Source: Acidobacteriota bacterium (lineage in GTDB: Bacteria > Acidobacteriota > Terriglobia > Versatilivoradales > Versatilivoraceae). From it: a stretch of 12,191 nt of DNA. The first letter of the stretch is position 1, and each line of letters starts with the position of its first letter. Under the pieces are notes generated by a model. It had not been told where the DNA came from and searched no databases. It worked only from the letters and a program-made list of their open reading frames with translations. This document shows positions 5,060 through 11,906 of the stretch, piece by piece. The DNA is taken from assembly GCA_026706225.1 (NCBI GenBank), contig JAPOZE010000003.1, positions 1-12,191 on the forward strand, written 5' to 3'. Both the position numbers and the translations under genes were made by a program.

Positions 5060-6675
5060 GCCCCGGCGCCATGCTCAAGCAGCTTTCCCTGGGAGTGGCC
5101 TTCGGTCCCGACTCCCTCCACCTCAGCCTGCTCTCCTCCCAGTGGGAGCGGGTGCGCCAGGTGGACGCCGAGACCATCGAGGACTTCCAGGCCATGCCTC
5201 CCGACCAGCGCCGCAGCCGCGTGCAGGCCTTCCTGCAGAGGAACCGGGCCGACCACTGCAGCGTGGTGGTGGCCCTGCCGCGCCGGGAGGTTCTGCTGCG
5301 GCAACTGGATCTTCCCCTGGAGGCCCGCGAGAATCTGGCCAAGGTGGTGGACTACCAGTTGGTCAACCTGCTGCCCTCCGAGGAGCAGGCGGTGGCCACC
5401 GACACCCTGACGGTGCGGGAGGAGTCCAATCCGCCCCGGCTGCGGGTCACCCTCTTCGTGGTGCTGCGCTCCACCCTGGAGCGCACCCTGGCCTCCTGCC
5501 GCGAGCTGGGCCTGGCCCCCGACCGCATCCTGCCCTCGGCCGTGGCCCTGGCCGACTACCTGCGGGCCAATGCGCCCGGAGCGGCCAAAGCCCCCGGCCT
5601 GGTGGTCCGCCTGGACCCGGACCGCGGCGAGCTGGCCGGCCTGGTCGAAGGCCAACTGAGGCTCTGCAGGGAATTCCGCTACGACCCCTCCAACCTGGAA
5701 GACGCGCTGGAAAGCGAAGTCGAGCTCTTCCGGGGCGAGGCCGGTCTGGGCGAGGAAGTCCCCATCAAGCTCTTCCTGGCGGGCGACAGCGACGCCCTGG
5801 GGGGAGCGGAGGAGCGGCTGCCGGCGCGAACTCTCTCCCCGCCCCGGTCCGGCGGCTCCTCCCGCCCCCCGGTCCGTCCCTCCGCCGCCGAGTGGCCGGC
5901 CCTGGCGGCGGCCTTTTGCGGCTTCAGGCGCAAGGATGCCCTGGTGGTCAACCTGCTGCCCGCCGGGCAGCGTCCCCGCAAATCCCGCTGGGAACGGGCG
6001 CCCACCTACGCCCTGGCGGGGGTGAACGCCCTGCTGCTGCTGGGGCTGCTGCTGCAGGGGCCGGTGCAGCAGCGGGCCTTCTCCCAGCGCATGAGCCGGG
6101 AGCGGGAACGGCTGGAGCCGGCGGTGAGCGCCTTCCGAAAGGTGGAGGCCGAGCGGAACCTGTGGCGGGAGCGGGCCGGCCTGCTGGAGGGCTACCGCAA
6201 CCGCAACGCCCACCTGCTGGCCGCCCTGGCCGACCTCTCCCTCATCCTCCCCCTGGACTCCATGGTGAGACTCTTCAACCTGGAGGACGGGGTGGTCCGG
6301 ATTCAGGGAACGTCCGGTCAGGCCGCGGCGCTGCCCAGGATCCTGGAAGACTCGCGCTATTTCAGGGAAGTGGAGATGGTCGCGGGAATCACCCGGGACT
6401 CCAAGGGAAGAGAAACCTACAACATCCAGGCCCGACTGGAAGACCCGCTCCCGCTTGCCGGGGGCGCCGGGCTGTCCGCCCCGCCCAATCCGGGCAGCCG
6501 GCCCCCGCGGCCGCTCACGGATAACCCCGCCTCGGCGGAAGCTGCGCCCGACCCGGCCGAAGTCCCGTCCGCCCCGGCGGAAGCTGCGCCCCAGCCGGCA
6601 ACAGAGAACGCCCCTCCGCCCGAAGCCGCTCCCGCCCCGCCCTCGGAGGACGCTCCCGAGGAGGCAACCCCATGA
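5047..6675 (+). CDS. gspL: GspL-like platform protein (PilM-PilN fusion architecture)
   Basis: 542 aa. Residues about 1-290 look like a cytoplasmic actin-fold domain of the GspL/PilM type: a GVAFGPDSLHLSLL strand pair, ALPRREVLLRQLDLPLEARENL (very PilM-like), DYQLVNLLP, and LRVTLFVVLRSTLERTLASCRELGL. Around residues 297-305 is DALVVNLLP, the NLLP signature of PilN N-termini. A single membrane helix (about 320-339) follows, then a charged coiled-coil segment (340-395) and a small periplasmic domain. From about 465 to the end is an Ala/Pro/Glu-rich tail, unusual for GspL. By family knowledge GspL binds GspE in the cytoplasm and GspM in the membrane. The stop overlaps gspM (ATGA). Assignment is by architecture and position. 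Confidence 0.87.
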   Translation: MDLLSPGAMLKQLSLGVAFGPDSLHLSLLSSQWERVRQVDAETIEDFQAMPPDQRRSRVQAFLQRNRADHCSVVVALPRREVLLRQLDLPLEARENLAKVVDYQLVNLLPSEEQAVATDTLTVREESNPPRLRVTLFVVLRSTLERTLASCRELGLAPDRILPSAVALADYLRANAPGAAKAPGLVVRLDPDRGELAGLVEGQLRLCREFRYDPSNLEDALESEVELFRGEAGLGEEVPIKLFLAGDSDALGGAEERLPARTLSPPRSGGSSRPPVRPSAAEWPALAAAFCGFRRKDALVVNLLPAGQRPRKSRWERAPTYALAGVNALLLLGLLLQGPVQQRAFSQRMSRERERLEPAVSAFRKVEAERNLWRERAGLLEGYRNRNAHLLAALADLSLILPLDSMVRLFNLEDGVVRIQGTSGQAAALPRILEDSRYFREVEMVAGITRDSKGRETYNIQARLEDPLPLAGGAGLSAPPNPGSRPPRPLTDNPASAEAAPDPAEVPSAPAEAAPQPATENAPPPEAAPAPPSEDAPEEATP

Positions 6676-7304
6676 CCCGGCTGGCGCCACGCGAGCGGAA
6701 ACTCCTCGGTTTGGCCGGTGCGGCGGTCGCCATCTACCTGCTGCTGGAGTTCGCGGTTTTCCCCTGGTGGGACACCCTGGGCGAGACACAAGCCACTGCC
6801 GAGATCCAGGCCCGTCGCGTGCGCAACTACCGGCGCATCCTGCAGCAGCAGGACCGGACCCGGTCCGAGCTGGCCCGCCTTCGCCAGCGCACCCAGTCGC
6901 TGGAGCAGGGGTTGCTCGACAGCGCCGGCGACGCCCTGGCGGGAGCCGAGATTCAGGGCCTGGTCCGCGACATCGCGGCCGCCCGGGGACTGACCATCCG
7001 GAACAGCGACCTGGCGCCGGTGGAGCCCGTCAGCCCCCGTTACAGCAAGGTCTCGACGCGCATCAGCCTGAGCGGGGGCATACACCAGTGGGTGGATTTC
7101 GTGCACGCCATGGGGGCGGGTTCCAAGATCCTCTTTGTGGAGGATCTCCGGATCGTCCCGGTCCGCGCCGGCGATCCCAAGAACAAGGACATCCGGGTGA
7201 CGCTGTCGGTCTCGGCCCTGAAGGAGATCGAACCCGGGAAAGACGCCGGCGCGCCGGGCTCCGCGGGAGCCCCCGGCTCCGCCCGCGCAAGGGGGAGGCC
7301 GTGA
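6672..7304 (+). CDS. gspM: GspM-like (PilO-like) platform protein
   Basis: 210 aa. The N-terminus MTRLAPRERKLLGLAGAAVA has the GspM/PilO layout: a short basic cytoplasmic piece (the LxPRER pattern is common in GspM), then one membrane helix at about 11-32. A coiled-coil stretch (45-80) and a small alpha/beta periplasmic domain follow (ISLSGGIHQWVDFVHAMGAGSKILFVEDLRIV). The L-x-G-x-(x)-F/I-F helix-strand pattern there is typical of PilO/GspM ferredoxin-like folds. The tail (GAPGSAGAPGSARARGRP) is low complexity and contains a 7-bp hairpin at 7256-7272. The gene overlaps gspL and the downstream GTG by 4 nt each, so the three are probably translationally coupled and made in similar amounts. Confidence 0.85.
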   Translation: MTRLAPRERKLLGLAGAAVAIYLLLEFAVFPWWDTLGETQATAEIQARRVRNYRRILQQQDRTRSELARLRQRTQSLEQGLLDSAGDALAGAEIQGLVRDIAAARGLTIRNSDLAPVEPVSPRYSKVSTRISLSGGIHQWVDFVHAMGAGSKILFVEDLRIVPVRAGDPKNKDIRVTLSVSALKEIEPGKDAGAPGSAGAPGSARARGRP

Positions 7305-8044
7305 AGAGAAACCTGGTCCTGCTGAACCTGGCCCTGCTGGCTGGCGCCGGCCTGCTGTCCTGGACCCTGTTGGGGCAGTGGCGTCAATTCGAGGCCGAGC
7401 ATCGCCTCGACCGGCCCGATTCCGGTTCGCGACAGACGGCCGCCGATCCGGAGGGACCGCCTCCGCTCTCCTTCGCCTCCAGCTTCGCCGCCATCGTGGA
7501 CCACCACCTCTTCAACCCGGATCGCAGCAACGACCTGCCCGAGGAGCTTGCGGACGGTCCTCAGGAGGAGCTGCAGCCCGCGCCCGTCCTGATGGGCATG
7601 ATGGGACTGGGCGCCGAAGAGGTGGCCCTCATGGTTTCCGGCGCTTCCGGGAGGTCCGGCGGCCTCTATCGCCGCCTCAAGGTGGGGGAAGCGCTGGACG
7701 GCTACACCCTGGTGCGCATCGAGACCGATCGGGTGGTCATGCAGATCGGGGACCGGGAAGTCCGGGTCGGCATGGACCGTCGAACCCGAAAGCCGAGGAG
7801 GACGTCGCGGACGGCCGGCTCGGCCCAGTCCGCCGCGCCCACCACCACCGGCGTGGGCGCCCGCAGAAGTTCCGCAAACCGGCGGCAGGGATCATCCAGG
7901 CGGGGACCGGCCCGCTCGGCGCGCCGGCGGGCCACCGATCTCATGAACACGCCTGTGGGGACGGTCCAAGACGGCAAGCGCCTGGTCGAGCAGCAGACGC
8001 CTTTCGGCCCGGTCCGTGTCTGGGTCGAAGAGAAATCGAAATAG
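7301..8044 (+). CDS. gspC: GspC-like (PilP-like) linker protein
   Basis: 247 aa from GTG 7301, which overlaps the gspM stop (GTGA). One N-terminal membrane helix (about 5-24) is followed by a linker and SFAAIVDHHLFNPDR (about 60-75), the conserved segment before the homology-region domain of GspC. That domain (about 93-156) reads APVLMGMMGLGAEEVALMV, YRRLKVGEALDGYTLVRIE and DRVVMQIGDREVRVGM, the small beta fold shared with PilP. Family role: it links the inner-membrane platform to the N0 domain of GspD. No PDZ or C-terminal coiled coil follows. Instead there is an Arg/Ser-rich stretch (about 157-210) and a tail with QTPFGPVR (232-239), which recurs as QTPFGVIR in GspD. The 56-bp gap to gspD fits a GspC-GspD pair. 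Confidence 0.82.
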   Translation: MKRNLVLLNLALLAGAGLLSWTLLGQWRQFEAEHRLDRPDSGSRQTAADPEGPPPLSFASSFAAIVDHHLFNPDRSNDLPEELADGPQEELQPAPVLMGMMGLGAEEVALMVSGASGRSGGLYRRLKVGEALDGYTLVRIETDRVVMQIGDREVRVGMDRRTRKPRRTSRTAGSAQSAAPTTTGVGARRSSANRRQGSSRRGPARSARRRATDLMNTPVGTVQDGKRLVEQQTPFGPVRVWVEEKSK

Positions 8045-8050
8045 CCCCTT

Positions 8051-8075
8051 CCCCGGGAGCCTTCGGGCGCCGGGG
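8051..8075 (+). other. UUCG-capped hairpin in the gspC-gspD gap
   Basis: CCCCGG 8051-8056 pairs with CCGGGG 8070-8075, and GCC 8059-8061 pairs with GGC 8066-8068 across a TTCG tetraloop, with a small GA/G internal loop between. UUCG closed by a C-G pair is a very stable loop. It sits 12 nt upstream of the gspD Shine-Dalgarno and has no T-tract. CCCCGGGAGC also matches the start of the GC repeat arm, so it could be a decayed arm. Confidence 0.6.
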
Positions 8076-8086
8076 CGGGCGGAGGC

Positions 8087-8092
8087 TGAGGA
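8087..8092 (+). promoter_or_regulatory. Shine-Dalgarno for gspD
   Basis: GAGGAG (approximately 8087-8092) lies 8 nt before ATG 8101. It decides the gspD start: the frame is open upstream but encodes only gspC in another frame. Confidence 0.75.
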
Positions 8093-8100
8093 GTCACATC

Positions 8101-10311
8101 ATGGTTCGAATCGCATCATCGTCAACGGGTCGGGGCCTGGCCCTGGCGCTGCTGATCGCTCTGGGCGTCCTGACGCCGCCGGAGGCCCTGTCGCAGGAAG
8201 ACCCGGCCGCCGGCACTTCCCAGGCCTCGCCGGCCGAGGGGGAAGAGTCCAAGCCGGAGGTCAAGGAACCGGAACCGGAGTACGAGGAGATCCAAACGCC
8301 CTTCGGCGTCATCCGCCGGCCCAGGTCTCAAACCCGCTCCACTCCCCAGGCCGCTCCCGCCCCGGTCGAGACCGACGCCGACCCGTCCGCAACCGATGAG
8401 GCCGCCGCGCCCGCACCCGGGACGGTCCCGGATCCGCCGACTCCCGCGGCTCAACAGTCGCCGGGACCCACCGGACCCAACAGCCGCTTCCGCTTCAACT
8501 GCGTCGACTGCGACCTGCTGGAGTTCATCCGCAACATCGCCAACGAGCTCAAGCTGAACTACATCGTCGAACCCAACGTGCAGGGAGTGGTCAACATCCT
8601 CACCTACGGCGAGATGCGGCGCAGCGACCTCATGACTTTGCTCGAGACCGTCCTCGAGATCAACGGCGCCGCCATGGTCAAGACCGGGCCCGTCTATCGC
8701 ATCCTTCCCGGCCCCAATGCCAAGCAACTGCCCCTGGGCATCCGGCGCGACCCGGCAACCGCCGCCGCGCCCGCCGACAGCAGCCGCGTGCTTCAGATCC
8801 TGCCCGTCAACTTCGTTCCGGCCGCCGACATGGCCGAGCTGCTCACCCCCTTCCTCTCGGAGGGGGCCGACATCACCTACCACGGGGCGGCCAACTTCCT
8901 CATCGTCACCGACACTCCCGCCAACATCGGCAAGCTGCTGGAGCTGGTCGGGATCTTCGACTCGGCGGTGTTCGGCGGCAAGCGCGTGCGCGTCTATGCG
9001 CTGGAGAACACCCGGGCCACCAGCCTGGCCCTGGAGCTGGAGATCATCTTCGCCGGCTACGCCGGGACCGAGCAGTCTCCCATCCGCTTCCTTGCCATTC
9101 CGCGCCTGAACTCGATTCTGGTGATCAGTCCCAATACCGGCGGATTCGAGGAGGTCGACCGCTGGATCGCCCGGCTGGACCAGGCCGGCCAGAACCGGGA
9201 GATCCGCAACTTCTTCGTCAAGATTCAGAACGGCGACGCCGTTTCCATCGCCGGTGTGCTGATGAAGATCTATGGAGCGGGCACCCGCGAGAGGGAGCAG
9301 GAGTTTCTCCCTTCCAACGAGGGCAGCGCGACCGACATGCTGCAGGCCGCTGCCGAGGCTGAGGACCGGACGGGTGAGATCGTTCAGGGAGAGATCAAGA
9401 TCGTGGCCGACGAGCAGAACAACGCCCTCATCGTCCAGAGCAGCCCCCAGGACTTCGAGATCATCGAGGAGACCATCCGGGAACTGGACCGGGTGCCCCG
9501 CCAGGTCCTGATCAAGGTCAAGATCTACGAGGTGGTACTGGACAACGAGCTCTCCATGGGCATCTCGGCCTTTCTGCAGGACCGCAACAAGCCGGCGGTC
9601 TCCAGCCCCTCGGTCACCACCGCAAGCTACGGAACCGGCGGCGGCGGGTCCGGAGCCCTGAACCTGGCCACCAGGGCCCTGATTGGCGACACCCGCGAGC
9701 TGGTGGCCTTCCTCAACGCCCAGGAGACCCGCAGCCGTTCCCGGGTGCTTTCGGCCCCCAGCGTCATCGCCTCCGACAACATCGCCGCCAACATCCAGGT
9801 GGGGTCCCAGATCCCCATCCTGACCTCCCAGGGCGTGATTCCCGGCGGGACCGGCAGCAGCAGCCTCTTCTCCAACACCATCCGCAGCCGCAACACCGGG
9901 GTCATTCTCAACGTCACCCCGCGCATCAACGCCGGGGGCTGGGTCACCCTGGAGGTCCAGCAGGAGGTGAGCAGTCCCGGGCCTCCGCCCACCGGCGGAA
10001 TTCAGTCCCCCAGCATCAACATCCGCTCGGTTCAAACCCAGGTGACCATCAAGAACGGACAGACCATCGCCATCGGAGGCATCATCTCCGACACCAACGG
10101 CGTTACCAGGAACGGGCTCCCCATCCTGAGCCGCATCCCGGGACTGGGGCTGCTGTTCGGAAACACCACCCGCAAGAAGAGACGCACCGAGCTCATCGCC
10201 CTCATCACCCCCCACGTCATCGAGGACATCGAACAGGCCGCCGACCTCACCGAGGACCTCAAATCCACCCTCAAGGATTTGAAAAAGGACCTCAGCCGCG
10301 ACCAGAGCTGA
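8101..10311 (+). CDS. gspD: GspD, T2SS secretin (outer-membrane channel)
   Basis: 736 aa. A signal peptide (LALALLIALGVLTPPEALS, cleavage near residue 33) is followed by an acidic Pro/Ala-rich linker to about 126. N0 is about 127-210 (RFRFNCVDCDLLEFIRNIAN, LNYIVEPNVQGVVNI). Repeated N domains follow (LQILPVNFVPAADMAELLTP; RVYALENTRATSLALELEII; IRFLAIPRLNSILVIS; IKIVADEQNNALIVQSS). The secretin core runs from about 465 to 715: VPRQVLIKVKIYEVVLD, VGSQIPI near 567, NTGVILNVTPRIN, VTIKNGQTIAIGGII, LPILSRIPGLGLLFG and RRTELIALITPHVI. No lipobox is visible. The C-terminal helix (DLTEDLKSTLKDLKKDL) takes the place of a pilotin-binding S domain. Its end is duplicated downstream at 10605-10688. Confidence 0.97.
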   Translation: MVRIASSSTGRGLALALLIALGVLTPPEALSQEDPAAGTSQASPAEGEESKPEVKEPEPEYEEIQTPFGVIRRPRSQTRSTPQAAPAPVETDADPSATDEAAAPAPGTVPDPPTPAAQQSPGPTGPNSRFRFNCVDCDLLEFIRNIANELKLNYIVEPNVQGVVNILTYGEMRRSDLMTLLETVLEINGAAMVKTGPVYRILPGPNAKQLPLGIRRDPATAAAPADSSRVLQILPVNFVPAADMAELLTPFLSEGADITYHGAANFLIVTDTPANIGKLLELVGIFDSAVFGGKRVRVYALENTRATSLALELEIIFAGYAGTEQSPIRFLAIPRLNSILVISPNTGGFEEVDRWIARLDQAGQNREIRNFFVKIQNGDAVSIAGVLMKIYGAGTREREQEFLPSNEGSATDMLQAAAEAEDRTGEIVQGEIKIVADEQNNALIVQSSPQDFEIIEETIRELDRVPRQVLIKVKIYEVVLDNELSMGISAFLQDRNKPAVSSPSVTTASYGTGGGGSGALNLATRALIGDTRELVAFLNAQETRSRSRVLSAPSVIASDNIAANIQVGSQIPILTSQGVIPGGTGSSSLFSNTIRSRNTGVILNVTPRINAGGWVTLEVQQEVSSPGPPPTGGIQSPSINIRSVQTQVTIKNGQTIAIGGIISDTNGVTRNGLPILSRIPGLGLLFGNTTRKKRRTELIALITPHVIEDIEQAADLTEDLKSTLKDLKKDLSRDQS

Positions 10312-10344
10312 TCCACCAATGGCACGTAGTGCCCGAAGGCCCCC

Positions 10345-10440
10345 CCCGGGAGCGCGGGCGTCCCGCCCGCATGCAGTTCCGTCGGTCGCCGCAGAATTTC
10401 CTGGGATGCAGCACCCATTCACGCTGTCCGTAGAGAAGAA
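10345..10440 (+). repeat. Repeat arm copy, first downstream of gspD
   Basis: The palindromic arm (10345-10372, hairpin 10354-10360 with 10364-10370) begins 33 bp after the gspD stop. The next about 65 bp align without large gaps to the copy at 10461 and to the left interior of E2/E3 (CATGCA, CCGT, GATGCAGCA). The repeated unit is therefore about 95 bp, not just the palindrome. Confidence 0.75.
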
Positions 10441-10460
10441 GAGAAGCCCGCGAAGCGGCC

Positions 10461-10556
10461 CCCGGGAGCGCGGGCGTCCCGCCCGCATGCAGTCCCTTCG
10501 GTTGCCGCTGAGTTTTCCTGCGATCCGGCAACCGTGCACACCGTCGGCGGAAACCG
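10461..10556 (+). repeat. Repeat arm copy, second downstream of gspD
   Basis: Same unit as the one at 10345, offset 116 bp, same orientation. The palindrome is at 10461-10488 (GCGGGCG 10470-10476 with CGCCCGC 10480-10486). The following sequence (CCTGCGAT, GGCAACCG, CGTCGGCGGAAAC) is closer to the E2/E3 left interior (CCTGCGATG, CGCCGGCGGAAAC) than the first copy is. Confidence 0.75.
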
Positions 10557-10604
10557 CATCGCCACCCCGCAGGAGAGCCATGTTGCCGCTGCCGGTCAAT
10601 CCGA

Positions 10605-10688
10605 ATCGAACAGGCCGCCGACCTCACCGAGGACCTGAAATCCACCCTCAAGGACCTCAAAAAGGACCTGAAGCGCTACGAGGCGTGA
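10605..10688 (+). pseudogene. Detached copy of the gspD 3' end
   Basis: Reading from 10605, the frame encodes IEQAADLTEDLKSTLKDLKK then DLKRYEA and a TGA at 10686-10688. Its first 22 codons give exactly the same peptide as the end of gspD (from 10228), and both stretches are 27 codons plus stop. The DNA differs mainly by synonymous changes (CTC/CTG, GAT TTG/GAC CTC). The last five codons diverge (SRDQS versus KRYEA). The match continues past the stop (TGATCCACCAA). No start codon or Shine-Dalgarno precedes it and the upstream frame is unrelated, so it is a fragment rather than a gene. Confidence 0.85.
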
Positions 10689-10701
10689 TCCACCAAGGGA
10701 C

Positions 10702-10752
10702 AGAAGAAAAAAAGATATCCACGCAGGGGGGCCGCGAGGGGACACGAATGGG
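10702..10752 (-). repeat. Degenerate TTCGTG-type repeat, opposite orientation
   Basis: AGAAAAAAAGATATCCACGC followed by GGGGACACGAATGG resembles the reverse complement of the units at 11459-11702 (which read AAAAGAGTTATCCACGAAG then ACACGAAGAACGG). Similarity is partial, so this is a tentative old copy. Confidence 0.4.
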
Positions 10753-11142
10753 TTGGATTCAGGGGCTCGGTAAGCGGACTGATTTCCGTTTGCTCCGCCT
10801 TGCGGGATCTGTTAAGGTGGGAGCCAGTCGCCAGCCACCAAACGATGCCGTGGGCAGGACCGCAGATCCGTGAGTGTGGCGCTCACGTGGCTCTCCCCCA
10901 TCCACCTGTTGGACGCCACCCGGAAACCACCCGCCTCAACCTTGCCGCAACAACGGCATGGACGGCAAGCGGCTCGGCGCAACGGACAACACGTCCGATC
11001 TTCATCAACGACCTGGCTGTGTGGTTGTGATTTCCCGAACGCTCCCCGTTCGCCATCCATATACCCGTTGTACTTTCCCGGTCCACCTGTCCAGTCGGTA
11101 GCGAGAGGTGACAGGGAGTCCTTGCCCTGAAAGGAGAACGCC
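10753..11142. other. Intergenic stretch, no gene recognised
   Basis: Open frames here are short, overlap one another on both strands and show no recognisable protein. The only local structure noted is a weak CAGGG/CCCTG stem at 11112-11129, just before the next ribosome binding site. No promoter with acceptable -35/-10 spacing could be picked out by eye. Confidence 0.5.
11131..11136 (+). promoter_or_regulatory. Shine-Dalgarno for the small coiled-coil gene
   Basis: AAGGAG lies 6 nt before GTG 11143. This near-perfect site is the main support for the small ORF and fixes its GTG start. Confidence 0.7.
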
Positions 11143-11358
11143 GTGGACTCACAGCAGCAGGAGATCAACCGCAAGTTGATAGACCGCTTGGAGCACATGC
11201 AATTAACTTGGACTAGAGAATTGAGTCGCATGGAAGAACGTTGGGCCAGGCTGGACGCAGAATCTCGCAAGCGAGACGCTGAATTGGCGACGATGTTCCG
11301 TGAGTTGGCCGGAATGGTTTCCAACCTTGCAGAGCGCATCAACGGCCGCAGACCTTGA
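11143..11358 (+). CDS. Small hypothetical coiled-coil protein
   Basis: 71 aa, GTG start. I do not recognise the family. The protein is strongly helical, with no Pro before the C-terminus, and alternates charged and hydrophobic residues with heptad-like spacing (INRKLIDRLEHMQLTW, LSRMEERWARLDAE, LATMFRELAGMVSNLAERI). It has no signal peptide or membrane helix, so a cytoplasmic oligomer is likely. Base composition is less GC-rich than the gsp genes. The strong Shine-Dalgarno and the coherent amphipathic pattern argue for a real gene. It stands alone between repeat-rich regions, about 830 bp after gspD, and nothing ties it to secretion. Confidence 0.65.
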   Translation: MDSQQQEINRKLIDRLEHMQLTWTRELSRMEERWARLDAESRKRDAELATMFRELAGMVSNLAERINGRRP

Positions 11359-11458
11359 AGCAGAACTCCGTCGAGAAAAAAGAGGGAAGTAAGCCCACTC
11401 GCGTCTGCGCAAGAGATCCCATTGATTCCGGAGCAAGGGAACGTCTCTGCCAGTGTCG

Positions 11459-11531
11459 TCTCGAATCACCCCCACCAACGCCTTCGTGTGTCTCAAACCG
11501 TTCTTCGTGTGACTTCGTGGATAACTCTTTT
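11459..11531 (-). repeat. TTCGTG-type repeat, unit 1
   Basis: Reads CCCCCACCAACGCCTTCGTG, then a CCGTTCTTCGTGTG block, CTTCGTGGATAACTCTTTT. It aligns closely with 11588-11658 (offset about 127-129 bp). Strand is arbitrary. No protein-coding signal. Similar TTCGTG-rich units are, to my knowledge, scattered in many environmental genomes, but I cannot name a family. Confidence 0.75.
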
Positions 11532-11587
11532 AACCCTTGCCCCCTTCGTATCCATCTACTCCCCCCTCCCGACCCGTGGCAGCCCCC

Positions 11588-11658
11588 TCTCGAACCCCCA
11601 CCAACGCCTTCGTGTGCCTTAAGCCGTTCTTCGTGTGTCTTCGTGGACAACTCTTTTT
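11588..11658 (-). repeat. TTCGTG-type repeat, unit 2
   Basis: Second unit in the same orientation: TCTCGAA, CCCCCACCAACGCCTTCGTG, CCGTTCTTCGTGTGTCTTCG, GGACAACTCTTTTT. Only a few substitutions and a 2-3 nt indel near the start separate it from unit 1. The about 56-bp segment between them (11532-11587) is unique and C-rich. Confidence 0.75.
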
Positions 11659-11675
11659 CCCCGTCACGGTTCTGC

Positions 11676-11702
11676 ACCCCCTTCGTGGATAACTCTTTTT
11701 TC
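11676..11702 (-). repeat. TTCGTG-type repeat, partial unit 3
   Basis: Contains only the distal part of the unit: CCCCCTTCGTGGATAACTC followed by a T-run. It is followed by TCTTTTTTCGCC, reminiscent of the T-rich sequence before gspJ (3114-3126). Confidence 0.6.
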
Positions 11703-11871
11703 TTTTTTCGCCATCCTCGCATTTCCCCCTGATAAAAACCGCCCCCTCCCGTTGCATACTGTTATTGAAGGGGGAAAAGTGGCCACAGGTACACCCCTCC
11801 GGCCCACCCCGTCGGCTGCTAACTCCCGCTTTACGATGTTCTTAGCCTGTGAAAAAAATCCCAAAAAACCC
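11703..11871. other. Intergenic stretch before a putative promoter
   Basis: No gene recognised. GC content falls and A-runs appear (GTGAAAAAAATCCC near 11850), consistent with an upstream promoter region. Confidence 0.45.
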
Positions 11872-11900
11872 TTGACAGGCCATTTTGAGGGTGTTAGCTT
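11872..11900 (+). promoter_or_regulatory. Putative sigma70-type promoter
   Basis: TTGACA at 11872-11877 is a perfect -35 box. With a 17-bp spacer the -10 would be TAGCTT (11895-11900), which keeps the important first T-A and last T but is otherwise poor. It is preceded by A-rich sequence. It would drive the leader at 11907 onward and whatever gene lies past the right edge. Confidence 0.5.
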
Positions 11901-11906
11901 ACCGCT

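Noticed and set aside
3683..6789. Two long minus-strand frames (3683-4981 and 4822-6789)
   Set aside because: Both are antisense to well-identified gspJ-K-L-M genes. Their Gly/Gln/Pro-rich composition is typical of GC-rich shadow frames.
10319..10873. 184-codon frame downstream of gspD
   Set aside because: It translates the two repeat arms (GARASRPHA, RERGRPARM) and reads the gspD tail copy in the wrong frame.
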